Source: Carnegiea gigantea
Lineage: Eukaryota; Streptophyta; Magnoliopsida; Caryophyllales; Cactaceae
Length of the DNA: 64,000 bases
Reading direction: 5' to 3'
NCBI GenBank assembly: GCA_029747015.1
Contig: JAKOGI010001339.1
Location: forward strand, 62,001 to 126,000
Position numbers and translations under genes: made by a program. Positions within the stretch are counted from its first letter, which is position 1, and every line of letters starts with the position of its first letter. The notes beneath the pieces were generated by a model. The model did no database searches. It worked only from the letters and a program-made list of their open reading frames with translations, and was not told where the DNA came from. Of the stretch, positions 42,234-59,085 are shown piece after piece.

Positions 42234-44919
42234 GAGAGGGAGTGAGATGCTGATGCTCATGGTTCACAGCGACAACCAGGCGGGGAAGCCTTTGATGGTT
42301 GTCGGTTGCAAACCGGCAGTAGAAGAGCGCCTAGGGAGAGGGTGGTGCACGGTAGTGATGTGAAGAATGAACGGAGAGCCGCGAACCAAAACCTAGCCTC
42401 CACCACCACCACCACTACTGGTAGCCTGACCTGAAGACCAAAGAGTGCGAGGAAGGGGGCATGCAAACAGTAGCATCAGTAAGGCTTAGGATAACAACGA
42501 TAGGAAGTTAGGAGACCCTAGATTCCGGTTCAAATCACCCCAATTAGCCCAGGAGTTAAGTCCTTAAGCTTGGAGCGAGGTAGGTGGTTCTTAATTCCTT
42601 AAGCTTCTAATAATTTGCAAATATTTACGGATTATTTGTGATATGTGAGTCAGCAATTAGATTGGAATTATGATGAATTAAGAACCTATGAGGAGTAGAT
42701 GAATTGATTTAGGTTGAAATCGAGATGTTTTTGAGGATTATTATGGTTGGCGCCATTCGGGGGGAGTTAGGGTTATGCCACAAATAACTAAATTTATGAA
42801 GTGTATTATCGTGTATTAATGCCGTGTAATTATGTTATGAGTGCTGAACTGATAGCATTTCGAAGTAACTTGCTGGCCATTAATTATATCATTGCTATTA
42901 AGGGCATTGCTTGCATGCTTTGTGGTCTTAGAGTCAATCAGAAAGTACGTTGAATTGCCTGAATAGTTCACGCATCGGTTTGATGGTGAACCAGATTCGT
43001 GAACTAGGTGACTAGTTACTTGTTTGATTTTGCAAACTGTTTCAGTTCCTAAGTGCTGGCATTTCTATTATCTTGCTGTCCTATGTGGCAATTCTATTTT
43101 TGTAACGAGCAATCCTTTGTCTTTTACCCAGTGTACTTAAGGGATGTAATAATCCAAAAAGTGGCGGGTTATGTTCGGCACCTTTTTCTTTGCATCACTT
43201 GTAGCATAGAAAAAATGGTGTTGATTACGGTTTGAAATCATTGAATGCCTTCTAATGAAACTAAGTGTGATGAGGTGGTAAATGCTAAATGCTAAATTGA
43301 GTTTAAACTTCTTTATGTGAAACTGGAAATTGCTTTGTCGTTAATTCATTTATAGGCGTGCTTCACCAAAATGAGTGGTTATATGCTTTTTGAAGGTCAA
43401 ATGACCTTATCCACGCATTTTAGCCTTCTTGAGAATGAAAATGCCATTATTGTGATACAATGAGAATTTTAATGCAAAATGTGTTTAAAGTGAGATGCCT
43501 TTGAAAGGTTTTGGGTTAAGAGGATGGTGCTAAATATTTAGGCACAAGTTTATGGAGCGGACCTGGCATGTAAGAATCCTAATTCATACGGAGTAAACCC
43601 AGAAGAGGGAACCCTAGAAGATCCTGATGAGGGTAATAGTCCCTATAAGAATCTCCAGGGATAATGTGAAGGGCGACTGTATATCTCTGCTAGGGCGAGT
43701 GTAGATATCCCCTATGAGCACGAATATGAGGATCAATACCCCTCGAAATGATTTCGTACCTGTTATATGATGAAACTCCTCGTTCGAGGACTATGCTTCC
43801 GTAATGTATTCTTCGAACGAGCTTTTCTTGAGTTCCAAATGATTTTCCAGTGAATAACGAATGTTCTATAAATGCTTACTTCGGTTTAAGTAGTGGTCCT
43901 TGCCTTTGTGTGTTAATTGGAATCTCTTATTAAAAAGAATCTCTCTTAGGAGTTTTAATTTAACTCCTTAATGATATGTGTTTATGTGTGAACTGCTCTA
44001 CTATTCTCAATACTTGGGTTTGTGCGCGAGTCAGTTTGCTTTAGAGTCTAGTATGCTTGCTATGTGATTTTACGCAACTGATCATTACTACTAAGCTACA
44101 AGAGACATAGTTTACACCACTTAGAACTCTTGTGCATGAAATGGAAGGAGATTAGGGATATCTTTTGACTTTTGAAGGTTATTAAGGCAATAGTGAATAT
44201 GGGACATGTTATGTGATTATTATGTGATATTAAATATCAAAACATGCGTGATTGCTACTTAAAAGTATTATGTGTAACTGTTTTATATTTCTTGGAGTTA
44301 AAGATCATTCACTGAGCGTGTGATAGCTTATTTCCTCTCGATTCCCCCTTTTCCCCAGGTTCTTAAATGATAAATAACAGTCAGTTCACGAGAGTCAAGT
44401 TGAAATCTCCCTTTCACTTGAGAAGCAGGAACTACGTGGATGCATACGTAGATTCATAAGTTAAATGTTGTAATACCATGTATCCTCAGATTTCTGAATA
44501 CATGTAGATAAAGTACTTTGGTTCATGTATTGCATAATTAATAGTAGTTGCTCTGAATGACCATATGGGCCAACCATCTGAATAGTAGGTCGTTTGCTTT
44601 AGTTGGAGTTAGTTATTTTTGGGATGTAAACCCGAGTGCTTCGGATGTGTGATCCGTTAAGTTGTATCTTTTATTCCTTCTTTATGACTGAGCTTTATTA
44701 GTTGGTATACTTCGGGTGTGTGGCCCGTAGAGTTGTGGGCTCTAACGTGCAACTGTTAAACTTATTTTAGAGGTCTTTTATGCTTCTATTCATTGTAGGA
44801 ACCTAATGTAAGGCTTTAGGCCTAGGAAATGGTAAGTTTTTAGGTGAAATTGTGTCTATTTCGCTCCAGGATTTAGGAAAACAATAACGTCTCTAACCCT
44901 AGGTGACAGGGGTGTTGCA
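41616..44919 (+). repeat. LTR-B of gypsy array
   Basis: The 3,304-nt LTR begins TGTAATAGCC and ends GTGTTGCA. It is uninterrupted and so serves as the reference copy: it shows the empty sites for both the MITE block (near 44228) and the CACTA element (near 43280). It holds an expanded AG microsatellite at 42167-42227. Confidence 0.87.
42167..42227. repeat. (AG)n microsatellite, about 30 units
   Basis: This near-perfect AG run occurs in LTR-B only. The matching places in LTR-A (near 34130-34170) and LTR-C (near 47318-47350) have short interrupted GA stretches, so the expansion is specific to this copy. Confidence 0.95.
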
Positions 44920-46819
44920 AATGGTATCAGAGTAAGATCCTGCGACCATAAACCATTACCTGAGTCTCACATTTTGTATGGCTACCTAGGAACATGTTTG
45001 TGATAATGTGACATATGACGTGCTTTTTGCGCTTAAATGTGTTTTTGGTATCAACGTTAGTGCGTTTGATTAACTATGTGTAACTTGAGTGAGCTGATTG
45101 ATTGAATAAATGAGCCATTTGCTAGGGTATAGGCCAAATGACTTGTACTCTCATGAATAAGCTAAGCCTTGGCTCAATCGAAAATTATTTTGTATATTCA
45201 CCTTAGCGATTTAAATCGAAAGTTTAAAGCACGCTTGGTTTGAAAAAGTCTTAACTCTAAGCTCATTCTTGCCCTTAACGTATGATTTGCTACTTGGGCC
45301 CCATAATGAAGTGAGCAGATGTACTCAATGGTTGGTAGAAAGAGGGCTAAAGCAGTAAAACTATTTTCCTTTTGAAAACATAGAAACTTTGAAAGTTAAA
45401 AGTCTTTCCTAATTGGTGAGTTAAGGACTTTCTTTCGCATTAAAAGGCCCTTTTAATTATCTGGCTAGGCCTTACTATTTCTTCTGAACACTTGCATTTG
45501 CTATACAACAACGTTCGAGTCTACTTTTATGAGCTTAACTTTTTATGTGTAACCGGATGTTTCGGATGCCTACATACCAAGATACATATGTTATTCAATC
45601 GTTAATGACGAGTTGTTAGTAGACGATTAAAAGATTGCTTTCTATGACTGAAGGTTCTTTTAGACGATACCCCTTTCTACGTAAATTCTCAGTTTTGCTA
45701 AGGGAATTAAGTGAGAACTTCATATACATGCATGTCAATATGGGTAATTACGGTAGGGTCTTTTTAATAGTTGTATAAGTGTTATTTCAAGCCTTCTGTA
45801 TACTGGCCATTGATACGTATATGTCGCCTTAATCTGGATTTGTTATATACATAGTGAGTCTTCCTTGCTTCCGAACACGTAACTACTATTACTCACGAGT
45901 ACGCTAGGCGTTATACTAATTGTGGTATGGAACGCTATTCTTATTATAGGATTGATAAAGTTTTGGCTATATGAAGCCCCAACACATCTAGAGAGGAAAT
46001 AAAGAGAAGAACCTGACAGACTTTGGAATTGTTATACCGTATGTATCACTTCGTTACCTCTTGGGCCAACAGTCCATACTTTTCCAACATCTTCTTAAGC
46101 ATTAACACAATCTGCAGAAACCAAAAATCTCGATAGGACGTTGAACCTCCTCTTTCGTGCCACGAGCTCCTAAGATACCTATGACCACCTTATGAGATAG
46201 ATGTACCACATAGGACCGCATTGCGCATCCGTAAGGCCACTACTACCACTGTCCTTACCCTAGACCATTGTTAGCTGATTGATGGCTAGCTTCTAATAAG
46301 TTTGGATAGGCTGGAAGGCATACCTTCAACCCTAAGTTGCAAATGAGGGTTACGCTTATGTACACTTACCTAGATGCCCTTTCATAGGACACTACTAGGA
46401 CGAATGTTTTAAAACATAACCATGGCATTATGTACAATCTAAAGCCCATAGAAGCTTATATAGTTATTTATGTTCGTTATGTCTAATTAGTTATGTGTTT
46501 TATGAATGAATAGTGTAGTAAATATACTTCATTGGAGGTGCTTATCTTAAATTTTGGTTAAGCAAATGGCTGGTTTAGTTAAATGATTTAACATATGTGA
46601 ACCATTACTTGTATGATCCCTGAGTCATTCCTTGCACTCCATAAGTTCTATTATCTCCTGATATAGTTTGAATAACTATATACATAAGCACTTAATGCAT
46701 GATGCGGTGACTTTAAGAGTTTACTTTCACATTCAATTCCCTTTGTGCATTCCATGCTTGACCATAAAGCATGTTAGCATAACCATGATATGTGACTTTA
46801 AAGGATATGCATGGGTGTG
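44920..46819 (+). other. Truncated internal region 2 of gypsy array
   Basis: It begins with a primer site (TGGTATCAGAGT, 44922-44933) and follows internal region 1 from 38099 to about 40012. It then jumps at 46819/46820 straight into LTR sequence about 43 nt after an LTR start. The missing part equals about 1.6 kb of internal DNA including the polypurine tract. No coding region is seen. Confidence 0.8.
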
Positions 46820-48404
46820 TTTTCATTAATTGTGTTCTATTTAATTGGTCATGTTATACTATTTGTTTGTGTACTAATTAAGTGTAATATTTATATGGAG
46901 TCATTTTATTAAATTTTCTAATTTGTTACATAATTACGTGAAATGAGGGAGTTCGTTAAAATTCAGTCGAGGGGTAACTACGCGAAATTAGCAAATTGTG
47001 TAAGGATATTTGGGGTTGAGATTAAGCGAGATCAGATGATTCAGTACTAAATTCGATTTCATAAGTGGGATTAAACAACCAAAACTACCAAAATAAATAA
47101 AATAAAAGAAATGGAAATAAAAGGGGGACGAGGTCCCCCTTTATTCTTCCACAAAAACAGGCAGAGAAGAGGGGATTTCGGATGTCCTCTGCGGCCCAAC
47201 AACAACCATGAGGAAAGAGAGGGGAGAGAAAGAGGTGCGGGCGATGGAGTGGTGGCACACACTAGCAAACCAGCTGCCGGTTCCACCTTATCAGTTGACT
47301 CACGCAACAGTCCAAAAGAGAGAGAGGGAGATGCGAACACAGAGAGACATAGAGGGGGGGAGTAAGATGCTGATGCTCGTAGTTCACGGTGACAACTAGA
47401 CTGGGACGGTAGCCTCTGACAGTTATCGGTTACAAATTAGTAGCAGAGGAGTGCATGGGGAGAGGGTGGTGCACGGTAGTGATGTGAAGAATGAACGGAG
47501 AGCTGCGAACCAAACCCTAGCCACCACCACCATTGGCAGCTCGACTTGAAGGTCGAAAGAGTGTGAGGAAGGGGGCATGCAAATAGTAGCATCAGTAAGG
47601 CTTGGGACAGTAACGAGGAGAAGTTAGGAGACCCTAGATTCAGCTTCAAATCACCCTAATTAGCCCAAGAGTTAGGTCCTTAAACTTGGGGCGAGGTGGG
47701 AGGTTCTTGATTCCTTAAGCTACTAATAATTTTCAAATATTTAAGGATTATTTGTGATATATGATTCAATAATTAGATTAGAATTATGATAAATTGAGAA
47801 CCTATAAGGAGTAGGTGGATTGATTTGGGTTGAAATCAAGATGTTTTTGGGGATTATTATGGTTGGTGTCGTTAGGGGGGAGTTTGGGTTGCACCATGAA
47901 TAAATAAATTTACGAAGTGTATTGTCGAGTATTAATGCCGCGTAATTATGTTATTAGTGCTGAACTGATAGCATTTCGTAGTAACTTGCTGGCCATTAAT
48001 TGTATCATCATTTCTAGGGCCATTGCTTGCATGCTTTGTGATCTTAGAGAGAAGCAAAAAATACTTTGAATTGGCTAAATAGTTCACGAATCGGTTCGAT
48101 GGCAAATTAGATTCATGAACTAGGTGACTAGTTACTTGTTTGATTTTGCAAGTTGCTTCTGCTAAGAGTTCCTAAGTGCTAGCATTTTTATTATCTTGCT
48201 GTCCTGTGTAGCAATTCTATTTTTACAACGAGCAATCCCTTGTCTTCTACGCAGTGTACTTAAGGGGTGTAATAATATAAAAAGTGGCAGGTTATGTTTG
48301 GCGCTTTTTTCTTTGGATCACTTGTAAAATAGAAAACATGGGATTGATTACGGTTACAAATCATTAAATGCCTTCCAATGAAACTAAGTGTGATAATGTG
48401 GTAA
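46820..48404 (+). repeat. LTR-C of gypsy array, left part
   Basis: It lacks the first 43 nt or so of the LTR and otherwise follows LTR-B from about 41659. It ends at the TAA target duplication (48402-48404) of the CACTA transposon. Confidence 0.85.
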
Positions 48405-48560
48405 CACTGCAAAAAAAATGCATCCTCCCGTATTTGTATCACCACACTTAATTAAAGTATGGAGAGAAAAATAATAAGGTTTAGTAGTTGTTTGGATTCC
48501 GTATTTAAGAAGTGTGGGTAAATTATAAACCTATTCCAATACTTATTAAGTGTGGGGAAT
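48405..48560. repeat. CACTA left terminal and subterminal repeats
   Basis: The terminal CACTGCAAAAA is followed by CCACACTTAATT (48442-48453), TTAAGAAGTGTGGG (48505-48518) and TTAAGTGTGGGG (48546-48557). In En/Spm such subterminal motifs bind the element's regulatory protein; the same role here is inference. Confidence 0.75.
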
Positions 48561-52194
<3,634 letters not shown>

Positions 52195-55100
52195 ATGGAC
52201 AAAAGTTGGATTCATATGCATAGAACTTCTCTCGAATATAGGAATGGAGTTGAGTCATTTTTGGAATTTACTTTTTGCAATGCTGGGGGTAGTAAAATGA
52301 TCGTATGCCCTAGCAATAAATGCAAAGTTGGACATAATTGTTGCTTCAAAGAAGAAGAAGTGGCGTATCATCTCAAGTTTAATGGTTTTTCGCCATACTA
52401 TAAAGAGTAAGTGCAACATTGGGAGGAAATGTCAGGACATTCTTCATTTTTTTGTGAGAAAGGTCATAGTACTACTAATACTCAATCAGAATGTGATTTT
52501 GGTAACATTGATACTATGAGAATACTTAATGGTATGTTTAGGAAGCGCAAAGATCATGGAAATGACATGTTTCATCAAAAGGGTGATATGGATGAAGAAG
52601 ACAATAGTGAGCTAGGGAATGAGGGTCATGAGGGTGATAGTTCCATGGTAGACAAAGATGCTAGATATTAAAGGTTACTAGAACAAGTTGAATAAGAGCC
52701 ATATCAAGGCTCAAAATTTTCAAACTCTCTTTTCTATTACACTTGCTCCGCTTGAAGTGCATGTATGGTTGGTCTATTAAATCATTTAATATGCTGTTCC
52801 AACTTTTGAGTTCTATTTTTCCCCACATAGACCCATTCCCATCCTCATGGAGTAATTACAAGCAATTACTTAAGGACTTAGGCCTTGAATATAACGAGAC
52901 ACATGCCTATCCTGATGATTGCATATTATGTTGGGGTGAAAAGGAACGACGAATCATGTAACAAGTGTGGTTCTTCACAATGGAGGAATAGTGAAAAGAA
53001 ATTGCCAGCTAAGGTATTATGCTATTTCCCTCTCATTCCCAGACTACTTAGGCTTTACAAATCATCCAAGATAGCTTAAGATATGATTTGGCATCATAAG
53101 TATCGTACAAAGGATGGAATTTTGAGGCATGCTGCAGATGCAAAGACATGGAAGGAATTTGATGAACAATATCCCAATTTTGCATTTGATCCTTGCAACA
53201 TAAGGCTTGGGTTAGCTAGTGATGGCTTTAATCCATTTCGTGTTATGAGTAGCACGCATAGTACTTGGCCAGTCTTGCTAATTCCATATAATTTGCCTAC
53301 CTAGCTGTGCATGAAATAATCCTCACTTATACCATCGATGATTAGACTCGGTGAAAGGCCCAGGGTATCGACATTGATGTATATCTTCAACCATTGATTA
53401 AAGAGTTAGTGCAGTTATGGCATGGTGTAGATACATATGATACGCACACATGTATGAGATTTACATTGCGGGGTGCTCTTCACTCTACTACAAATGACTT
53501 TCCTGCATATGCTAATCTGTCTGGGTGGAGTACGAAGGGTCATTTCCCATGTCCATCTTGTGAGAAAGCAACTCAATCACTTTGGCTAGAAAATGGATAT
53601 AAGTTTTGCTATATGGGTCATCGAAGATGGTTAGCAGAAGATCATCATTTTCAATATGACAAGGGTGGATCTAATGGAAATATGGAGTTTGTTAACACTC
53701 CAATGTCATTAACAGGGAGTCAGGTACTTGTAGAATTAGAGGGAACTATGTTTACATATGGGAAAGGCCAAACCAATCTATACATTGATGAAAGGGATGA
53801 AGAGCAAATATGAAAGAAACGAAGCATTTTCTTTGATCTTGAATATTGGCAGTTTAACCATCTTCGTCATAATTTGGATGTAATGCATATTGAAAAGAAC
53901 ATTTGTGATAATTTGTTAGGAACTTTATTGAATTTAGAAGGGAAGAGCAAGGATAACTTAAAGGCCCGTCAACATCTTTAACAAATGCAGATAAGGCCTG
54001 AGTTCCAACCAATTTTGTTACCAAATGGCAAATAGGATTTACTTGTAGGTCCTTATAATTTGTCTATTGATAAGAAAAACTCCTTGCTAAAAGTCTTGAA
54101 GCACATCAACATGCCAAATGGATATGCAAGCAATATCTCTCGATGTGTCAATTTGAAGAGCCATGATTGCCATATTCTAACGCAAGATTTGCTTTCGATT
54201 GCATTACGAGCAATTAAGGATGATACTCTTGTAGATTTAGTGTGTGAGTTGTCTGATTTTTTTAAGGGATTATGTGCAAAAGAGCTGAATGTTAATAAAT
54301 TAGATGAGCTACAAAGCAACGTGGTTCTCACGTTATGTCGTGTAGAGAAAATGTTCCCACATGGTTTTTTCACCATTATGGTGTATCTAATTGTTCACTT
54401 GGCGGAGGAAGCGAAGCTTGGAGGGCCTATATTTTATATATGGATGTAACCTATTGAGCAGTAAGGCCTTAAATTTTATAGTTTTTATTTATTTATTTTC
54501 CCCAAGAAATCATATATTAGTGGCAAATTATGGGTACTTGGCACAGTTAAAAGGATATATCCGTGATCGAGTACAACTGGAGGGATCAATAGCAGAAGGA
54601 TATATTGCGCAAGAGTGCATAACGTTTTGGTCAAGATACTTTAAAGGGTTAGAGACTGTACTCAATCATACACAAACGAATTATGACTATATTCCTAATG
54701 AAGAAATGTATTTATTTGACACTGGTGGACAACCTAAAGGTCAAATTGTAATGGTGGAAATGGATAAGTTGAGCCTTGAGCAAACCCATTGATATGTGCT
54801 CCTACATGCTCACGGGATAAACTCTTATCGCAGGTTAGTAAAACTAGCTTTTATCGCCTTTCATGCTAAATGTGTGAAATTTACTAATATTCATTTAATT
54901 TGATAAAATTCATGACTTGTAGGTCTTTCCTGGAAGAACGCCTCGCATTTTGTTCACAAGAGCCTAGTGATAAGCTTAAGCAAAAATGGTTACTTAAGGA
55001 CTTTCCGAGTTGGTTGCAACAAATGGTAACTTCAAAACTTTATGATGAGTGCTTTAGAAGTACAACTATATCAATTATTAACGTGAATGCTTAATTGTTT

Positions 55101-55692
55101 AGGTTACTGATAGTGATGATAATAACTCAGAGTGAAAAGTGTTAAGAGCTGTGGCTCAGGGTCCGAACTCCATAGTCAAAAGAATGAAGGCTTTCAATAT
55201 CAATGGGTATGATTCCAGACTCAAGCCCGAGATGAGACAAAGAAAACTCAAAACTATGGGGTTATGGTAGAAGCTGATGGAAAACCTTACAATGGAAAGA
55301 TCAGCGACATCATTGAGTTAGACTACTTTTATGAATGTAAGGTAGTTCTATTTCGATGTGATTGGGTGGATCTAAACTCAAGTCGGGGAACACAAGTGGA
55401 CAAAAGGGGATTCACTCTCTTGAATTTCTCACATAAGATACATAAAGGAAATGCCTTGAAAGAGAATCCATATATTCTTTCATTGCAAGCGAATCATATA
55501 TTTTATGTTGAAGATGAGAAAGACAAAGGATGGGCTTATGTTGTGAGAGTGAAGCCAAGAGATAGTTATCAATTAGGAGTAACCATGGCAGATGAGAATA
55601 AATTGTATCCTCAACGCATGCCTCCTAATATATCAAAAGAGGATGTATTCAGAGATCTAATAAATTGGGATACTATTGATTGTGAGGAATAA
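52195..55692 (+). pseudogene. TNP2-type CACTA transposase, decayed
   Basis: It starts at ATG 52195 (MDKSWIHMHRTSLEYRNGV), the transposase-associated domain, with CPSNKC...GHNC zinc-binding residues. The TNP2 domain follows (YKQLLKDLGLEYNETHAYPD; RLGLASDGFNPF; LSGWSTKGHFPCPSC; CYMGHRRWL; NLDVMHIEKNICDNLLGTLL). Next is DUF4218 (YASNISRCVNLKSHDCHIL; VHLAEEAKLGGPI; then after an intron GYIRDRVQLEGSIAEGYIAQE). The last part is DUF4216 (55264-55692: DIIELDYFYECKVVLFRCDW, FYVEDEKDKGW). Likely introns begin at 54461 (GTAAGG) and run 54834-54922 (GTTAGT...TGTAG). The enzyme would cut and join CACTA ends in the nucleus. Stops at 52408, 52669, near 53302, 53812 and 53980, plus frame changes, make this copy non-functional. 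Confidence 0.88.
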
Positions 55693-56133
55693 GAACAATT
55701 TTAGTTTTTTCATTATCATGTGTTGGCATTTACAAATCTTTGTATTTTGTTCTTATTTCGAAAGTAACTACCATATTACTTCTAATTGGCATAATAGTTC
55801 AAGCTTGCAAGGATTCACATCCTTTAGTTATATAAACCTCATAGGCCAAGCCTGTGCACAAATGTTTGTACATCAGATTATTATGTTTTGATTTAAATTT
55901 ATGCTATTTTCAAGCTTTGATTAATTACCTCACAGGCCAAGTAAGTAAAAGGAAGGAATATCAGTACACAGGTGTATGTGATTATTTTGTTTACGTAGCT
56001 TCCCTTAGTAAATAATGTTTGATTTTTGTAATATAGCTTGTATAATTTTACTTTTAACCATTTTTCCTTGAATTGGGTCATAAACTAACATGAGTTTTCC
56101 TTGTAAGTTTTGAAGCATCGTAATCATGTTCTG

Positions 56134-56361
56134 ATCCAGGATTACCTTAGAAGAGTACCTTAGGTTTGTTCAACATGAAGATGCAGCAGGTGAAGATGTG
56201 TCTTTAGATGATATCGACATGATTCCCGATTTGGATGAAGAAGAAGTTGAACATATTGGAGAGAATATTTTCGAATCAAGAGTTTTGATTAATATGACTT
56301 CCTTTCTTATCAACGTATCTGATGATTTTAAAGATGACAAAGAGGTGTTAATCATTGGTTA
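56134..56361 (+). pseudogene. Acidic 3' exon, possibly the end of the transposase
   Basis: One frame reads EYLRFVQHEDAAGEDVSLDD, then MIPDLDEEEVEHIGENI, ending at a stop near 56361. The highly acidic tail resembles the C-terminus of long CACTA transposases. It could instead be the first exon of the downstream gene. A splice acceptor (TGATCCAG) lies just upstream, near 56140. Confidence 0.4.
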
Positions 56362-57585
56362 ATGAATCCTTAATACCCATGTAGTCATTTTACTTGCACA
56401 ATGGTTTAAGTAGCTGCAGTTTATTTACTAATATGATTATCATATTCTTTTTTATACAGATGAACATGGCAATGCTAGAAAGTTCAGAGGGAGAATAAAT
56501 GCAAACACGGTATATCAATTGGTTCCTCTGAAGAGGATTATGGTGCCTTTAAACAACTTGTTGCAACCAATAAAGAAAGCAGGGAGTTTATTTAATAGAT
56601 TTCTTGCTGATGTTGCTAAGAGACCTAGCCTATGTCTTCTTAACTGTAAGGATTGGCGCTTAGTGCCACAGTACTTTAGAGGTCGGATCATAATGTTTAT
56701 TAGGGTAAACATTTATTTATGTCCAAGTTAATTGATGCATGTTACCTAAATGTAACTACTTCAAATACTTGAACTTTTGTTTTGGTTGGGGAAGTTCTTT
56801 TTGCCATATGGGGTACAAGTCAATTAGAAAATTCTAAAATCAATTGGGGAGAGGGTTCGAGGTTTCAAGTATTCCTTGAGATGTAAGTATGTTAAAGAAG
56901 ATACCACAAAAGAGGCCTTATATAATTTGGAAAAGAGTAAGCGCCCGTCTGCTATAGATGACTAGATGTGGGTTGGTTTGGTCGATTATTTCTTTTCGGA
57001 GAAGTTTCAGGTAAGTTTAAAAACTTCTGCTTTCGTCGTGTTTGGGTGTCGTATGTTTAAAGATGCTTTGGTGAAGCTATATGGTTTTTTTTTTAACTCC
57101 CCAAGCATATCATTAGTTGCTGGCATCACACAAAATACGGGAATTAATGGGTGCTCACCAAAAACCAAAAACTTCAGGACATGCTCTATGTGCTTTGGTA
57201 ATTGCTTTGCTGACTTTTTGGCTTCTTCGCCCTTATAACAATATCTCTTATAACAATATAATACTTTTTGTTATGCAGAAATGGTCTACTAATGGAAAAA
57301 GAGCAAGAGGGAAGCAACTACATGCACATATAAGTGGCTCACAAAGTTTTGCAATCAAAAGGGATAATTTTATAAGTCATGTATGCTTACTTTGTTTATA
57401 TTAAGTACGGTGTGGTTGTTACAAGCTCTCTACATCTTGCAATTGCTAAATTCTCTGAACAACTCGATACTACTCCCAACTACAAACCATCAGTTCAAAC
57501 ACTCCTAACTGCTTCAAAAATCTCCAAACTATTGGTTATATATATAGAGTTAATTAAGATCAAACCGCTTCTAACGTTCGAAATT

Positions 57586-57898
57586 GCTTGTTTGTGCTCA
57601 ATCTTATTTTACAAGGATTTAAGTGTATTTACTCCACAATGGTAGTATAAGACAATTTATTGCAGAATTAGTTTGCTTTATATTGTTGGTGCTTCGGCCG
57701 TGTGGGCTATGGAGTTACGATCTCCGACGTGTAGCCGTCGAGTTGGGTGGACATATTCGTTATGTTTCTATTGTTACAAGTACATATTGTAATGCTACAA
57801 GGCTAAGTTATGGTCAGTTTTTAGGGAAAACTCAGTCCGTTTATTTCAAAAATTCTAGAAGTCTCTAACATTACTAGCCCTGGGGTTAGGGTGTTACA
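57586..57898 (+). repeat. Direct repeat 1, similar to gypsy LTR 3' end
   Basis: This 313-nt copy is paired with 58774-59085. It contains CGTGTGGGCTATGGAG, GACGTGTAGCCGTCGAG, GGTCAGTTTTTAGG and GGTTAGGGTGTTACA. The same words occur in the same order at the 3' end of LTR-A (37890-38098), so this looks like a fragment or relative of that LTR family inside the CACTA gene. Confidence 0.7.
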
Positions 57899-58773
57899 TC
57901 GTATTTAAATTGTTGGTCAGTTTCTTGCTTCTAAGTTTCATGGTGGAGGCTTGCTTCTTGGCTAAATGCATATGAAGCATGTGGGGGTTTTTTTTGTCAA
58001 ATAAAAAGTGTAATTAGTTTGTTTATATAGTTTAAGGTTATGTTTGCCATTGATAATGATTGTGGAGCTATTTAGACAATTTGGTGTTTGTTTCCTCAAC
58101 CTGCTACTTTGGTAGCTTGTCGGAATGCTCTTTTACAACTTCCATTGACTCTTAATACAATCATGGTAAGGTTTCTGTTTGTGTTCAACAAAAAACGAAC
58201 AAACAAAGATTAGCGTTGCCTTCGTCTCTTTGATAGCTGTTGCTCTAACTGGTCAATTGTTGTTGACATAAAGCTGGTTAAAATAGTTAGGAGGTCACTA
58301 GTTTTCCCCCCCTTATATGAACTAACTTAAAGCCGAAAGGAAGTTAATTGTTGTTTGCAAGAGATATATCTTGTAATAAGACAAGCAGAAAGAACTCATG
58401 TCTCGGCTTGTAATCTACCTAGCAAGATTTCCTGATTCTAGATGGTATCAAAGGTGTGCTAGTGAGATTAATGTGTCCTCGTTGTTCATGATAGTGTTCA
58501 AGCAACATCCTATGTCCTTGACTCCTTGGCTATTTTTTATGGACTAGAGAGGCACATTCTTGCCCTCAAGTTTTTGTCCCTTTTGGAATATTTCCTTTTT
58601 CAGTGGGAGTGTCATTAATGTAACAACATTTTGTAAGAGCAACTTCATATAGTGATTTTTATCATAGAATCCTATCTCAATCAATGAGCCAGAGTCATGC
58701 AGTCAGCAAAGGAGCTGCGAACTAGGGAAGTAGCAGATTTACATATCCTTTTGCTGCAATTAAATTGTAGAAA

Positions 58774-59085
58774 GCTTGTTTGTGGTCGATCTCATTTTAT
58801 AAGGATTTAAGTGTATTTATCTACAATGACAGTGTAAGATAATTTATTACAAAATCAATTTGTTTTATATTGTTAGTATTCCGGCTGTGTGGGCCATGGA
58901 GTTGTGATCTCTGGCATGTAGCCGTCGAGCCTGTTGGTTATATTCATTATGTTTCTATCGTTGCAGGTACTCATTTTAAGGGTATAAGCCTAAGTTATGG
59001 TCAATTTTTAGGGGAAACTCTGTCTGTTTATTTGCAAAATTCTAGAAATCATTAACATCACTATCCGTAGTGTTAGGGTATTACA
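58774..59085 (+). repeat. Direct repeat 2, similar to gypsy LTR 3' end
   Basis: This is the second copy of the 57586-57898 repeat, starting GCTTGTTTGTGGTC and ending GTTAGGGTATTACA. The 875 nt between the two copies include ATGGTATCAAAGG (58442-58454), a primer-site-like word, but no coding region. Confidence 0.7.

Noticed and set aside
42033..42363. Open frames across the AG microsatellite (RERERE and SLSLSL)
   Set aside because: A dinucleotide repeat opens frames on both strands by itself; this is not coding.
57586..59085. A complete small LTR element with the two 312-nt repeats as its LTRs
   Set aside because: The ends look TG...CA, but I find no primer site right after the first copy, no polypurine tract before the second, and no matching flanking 5-mers. 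I kept it as a repeat pair.
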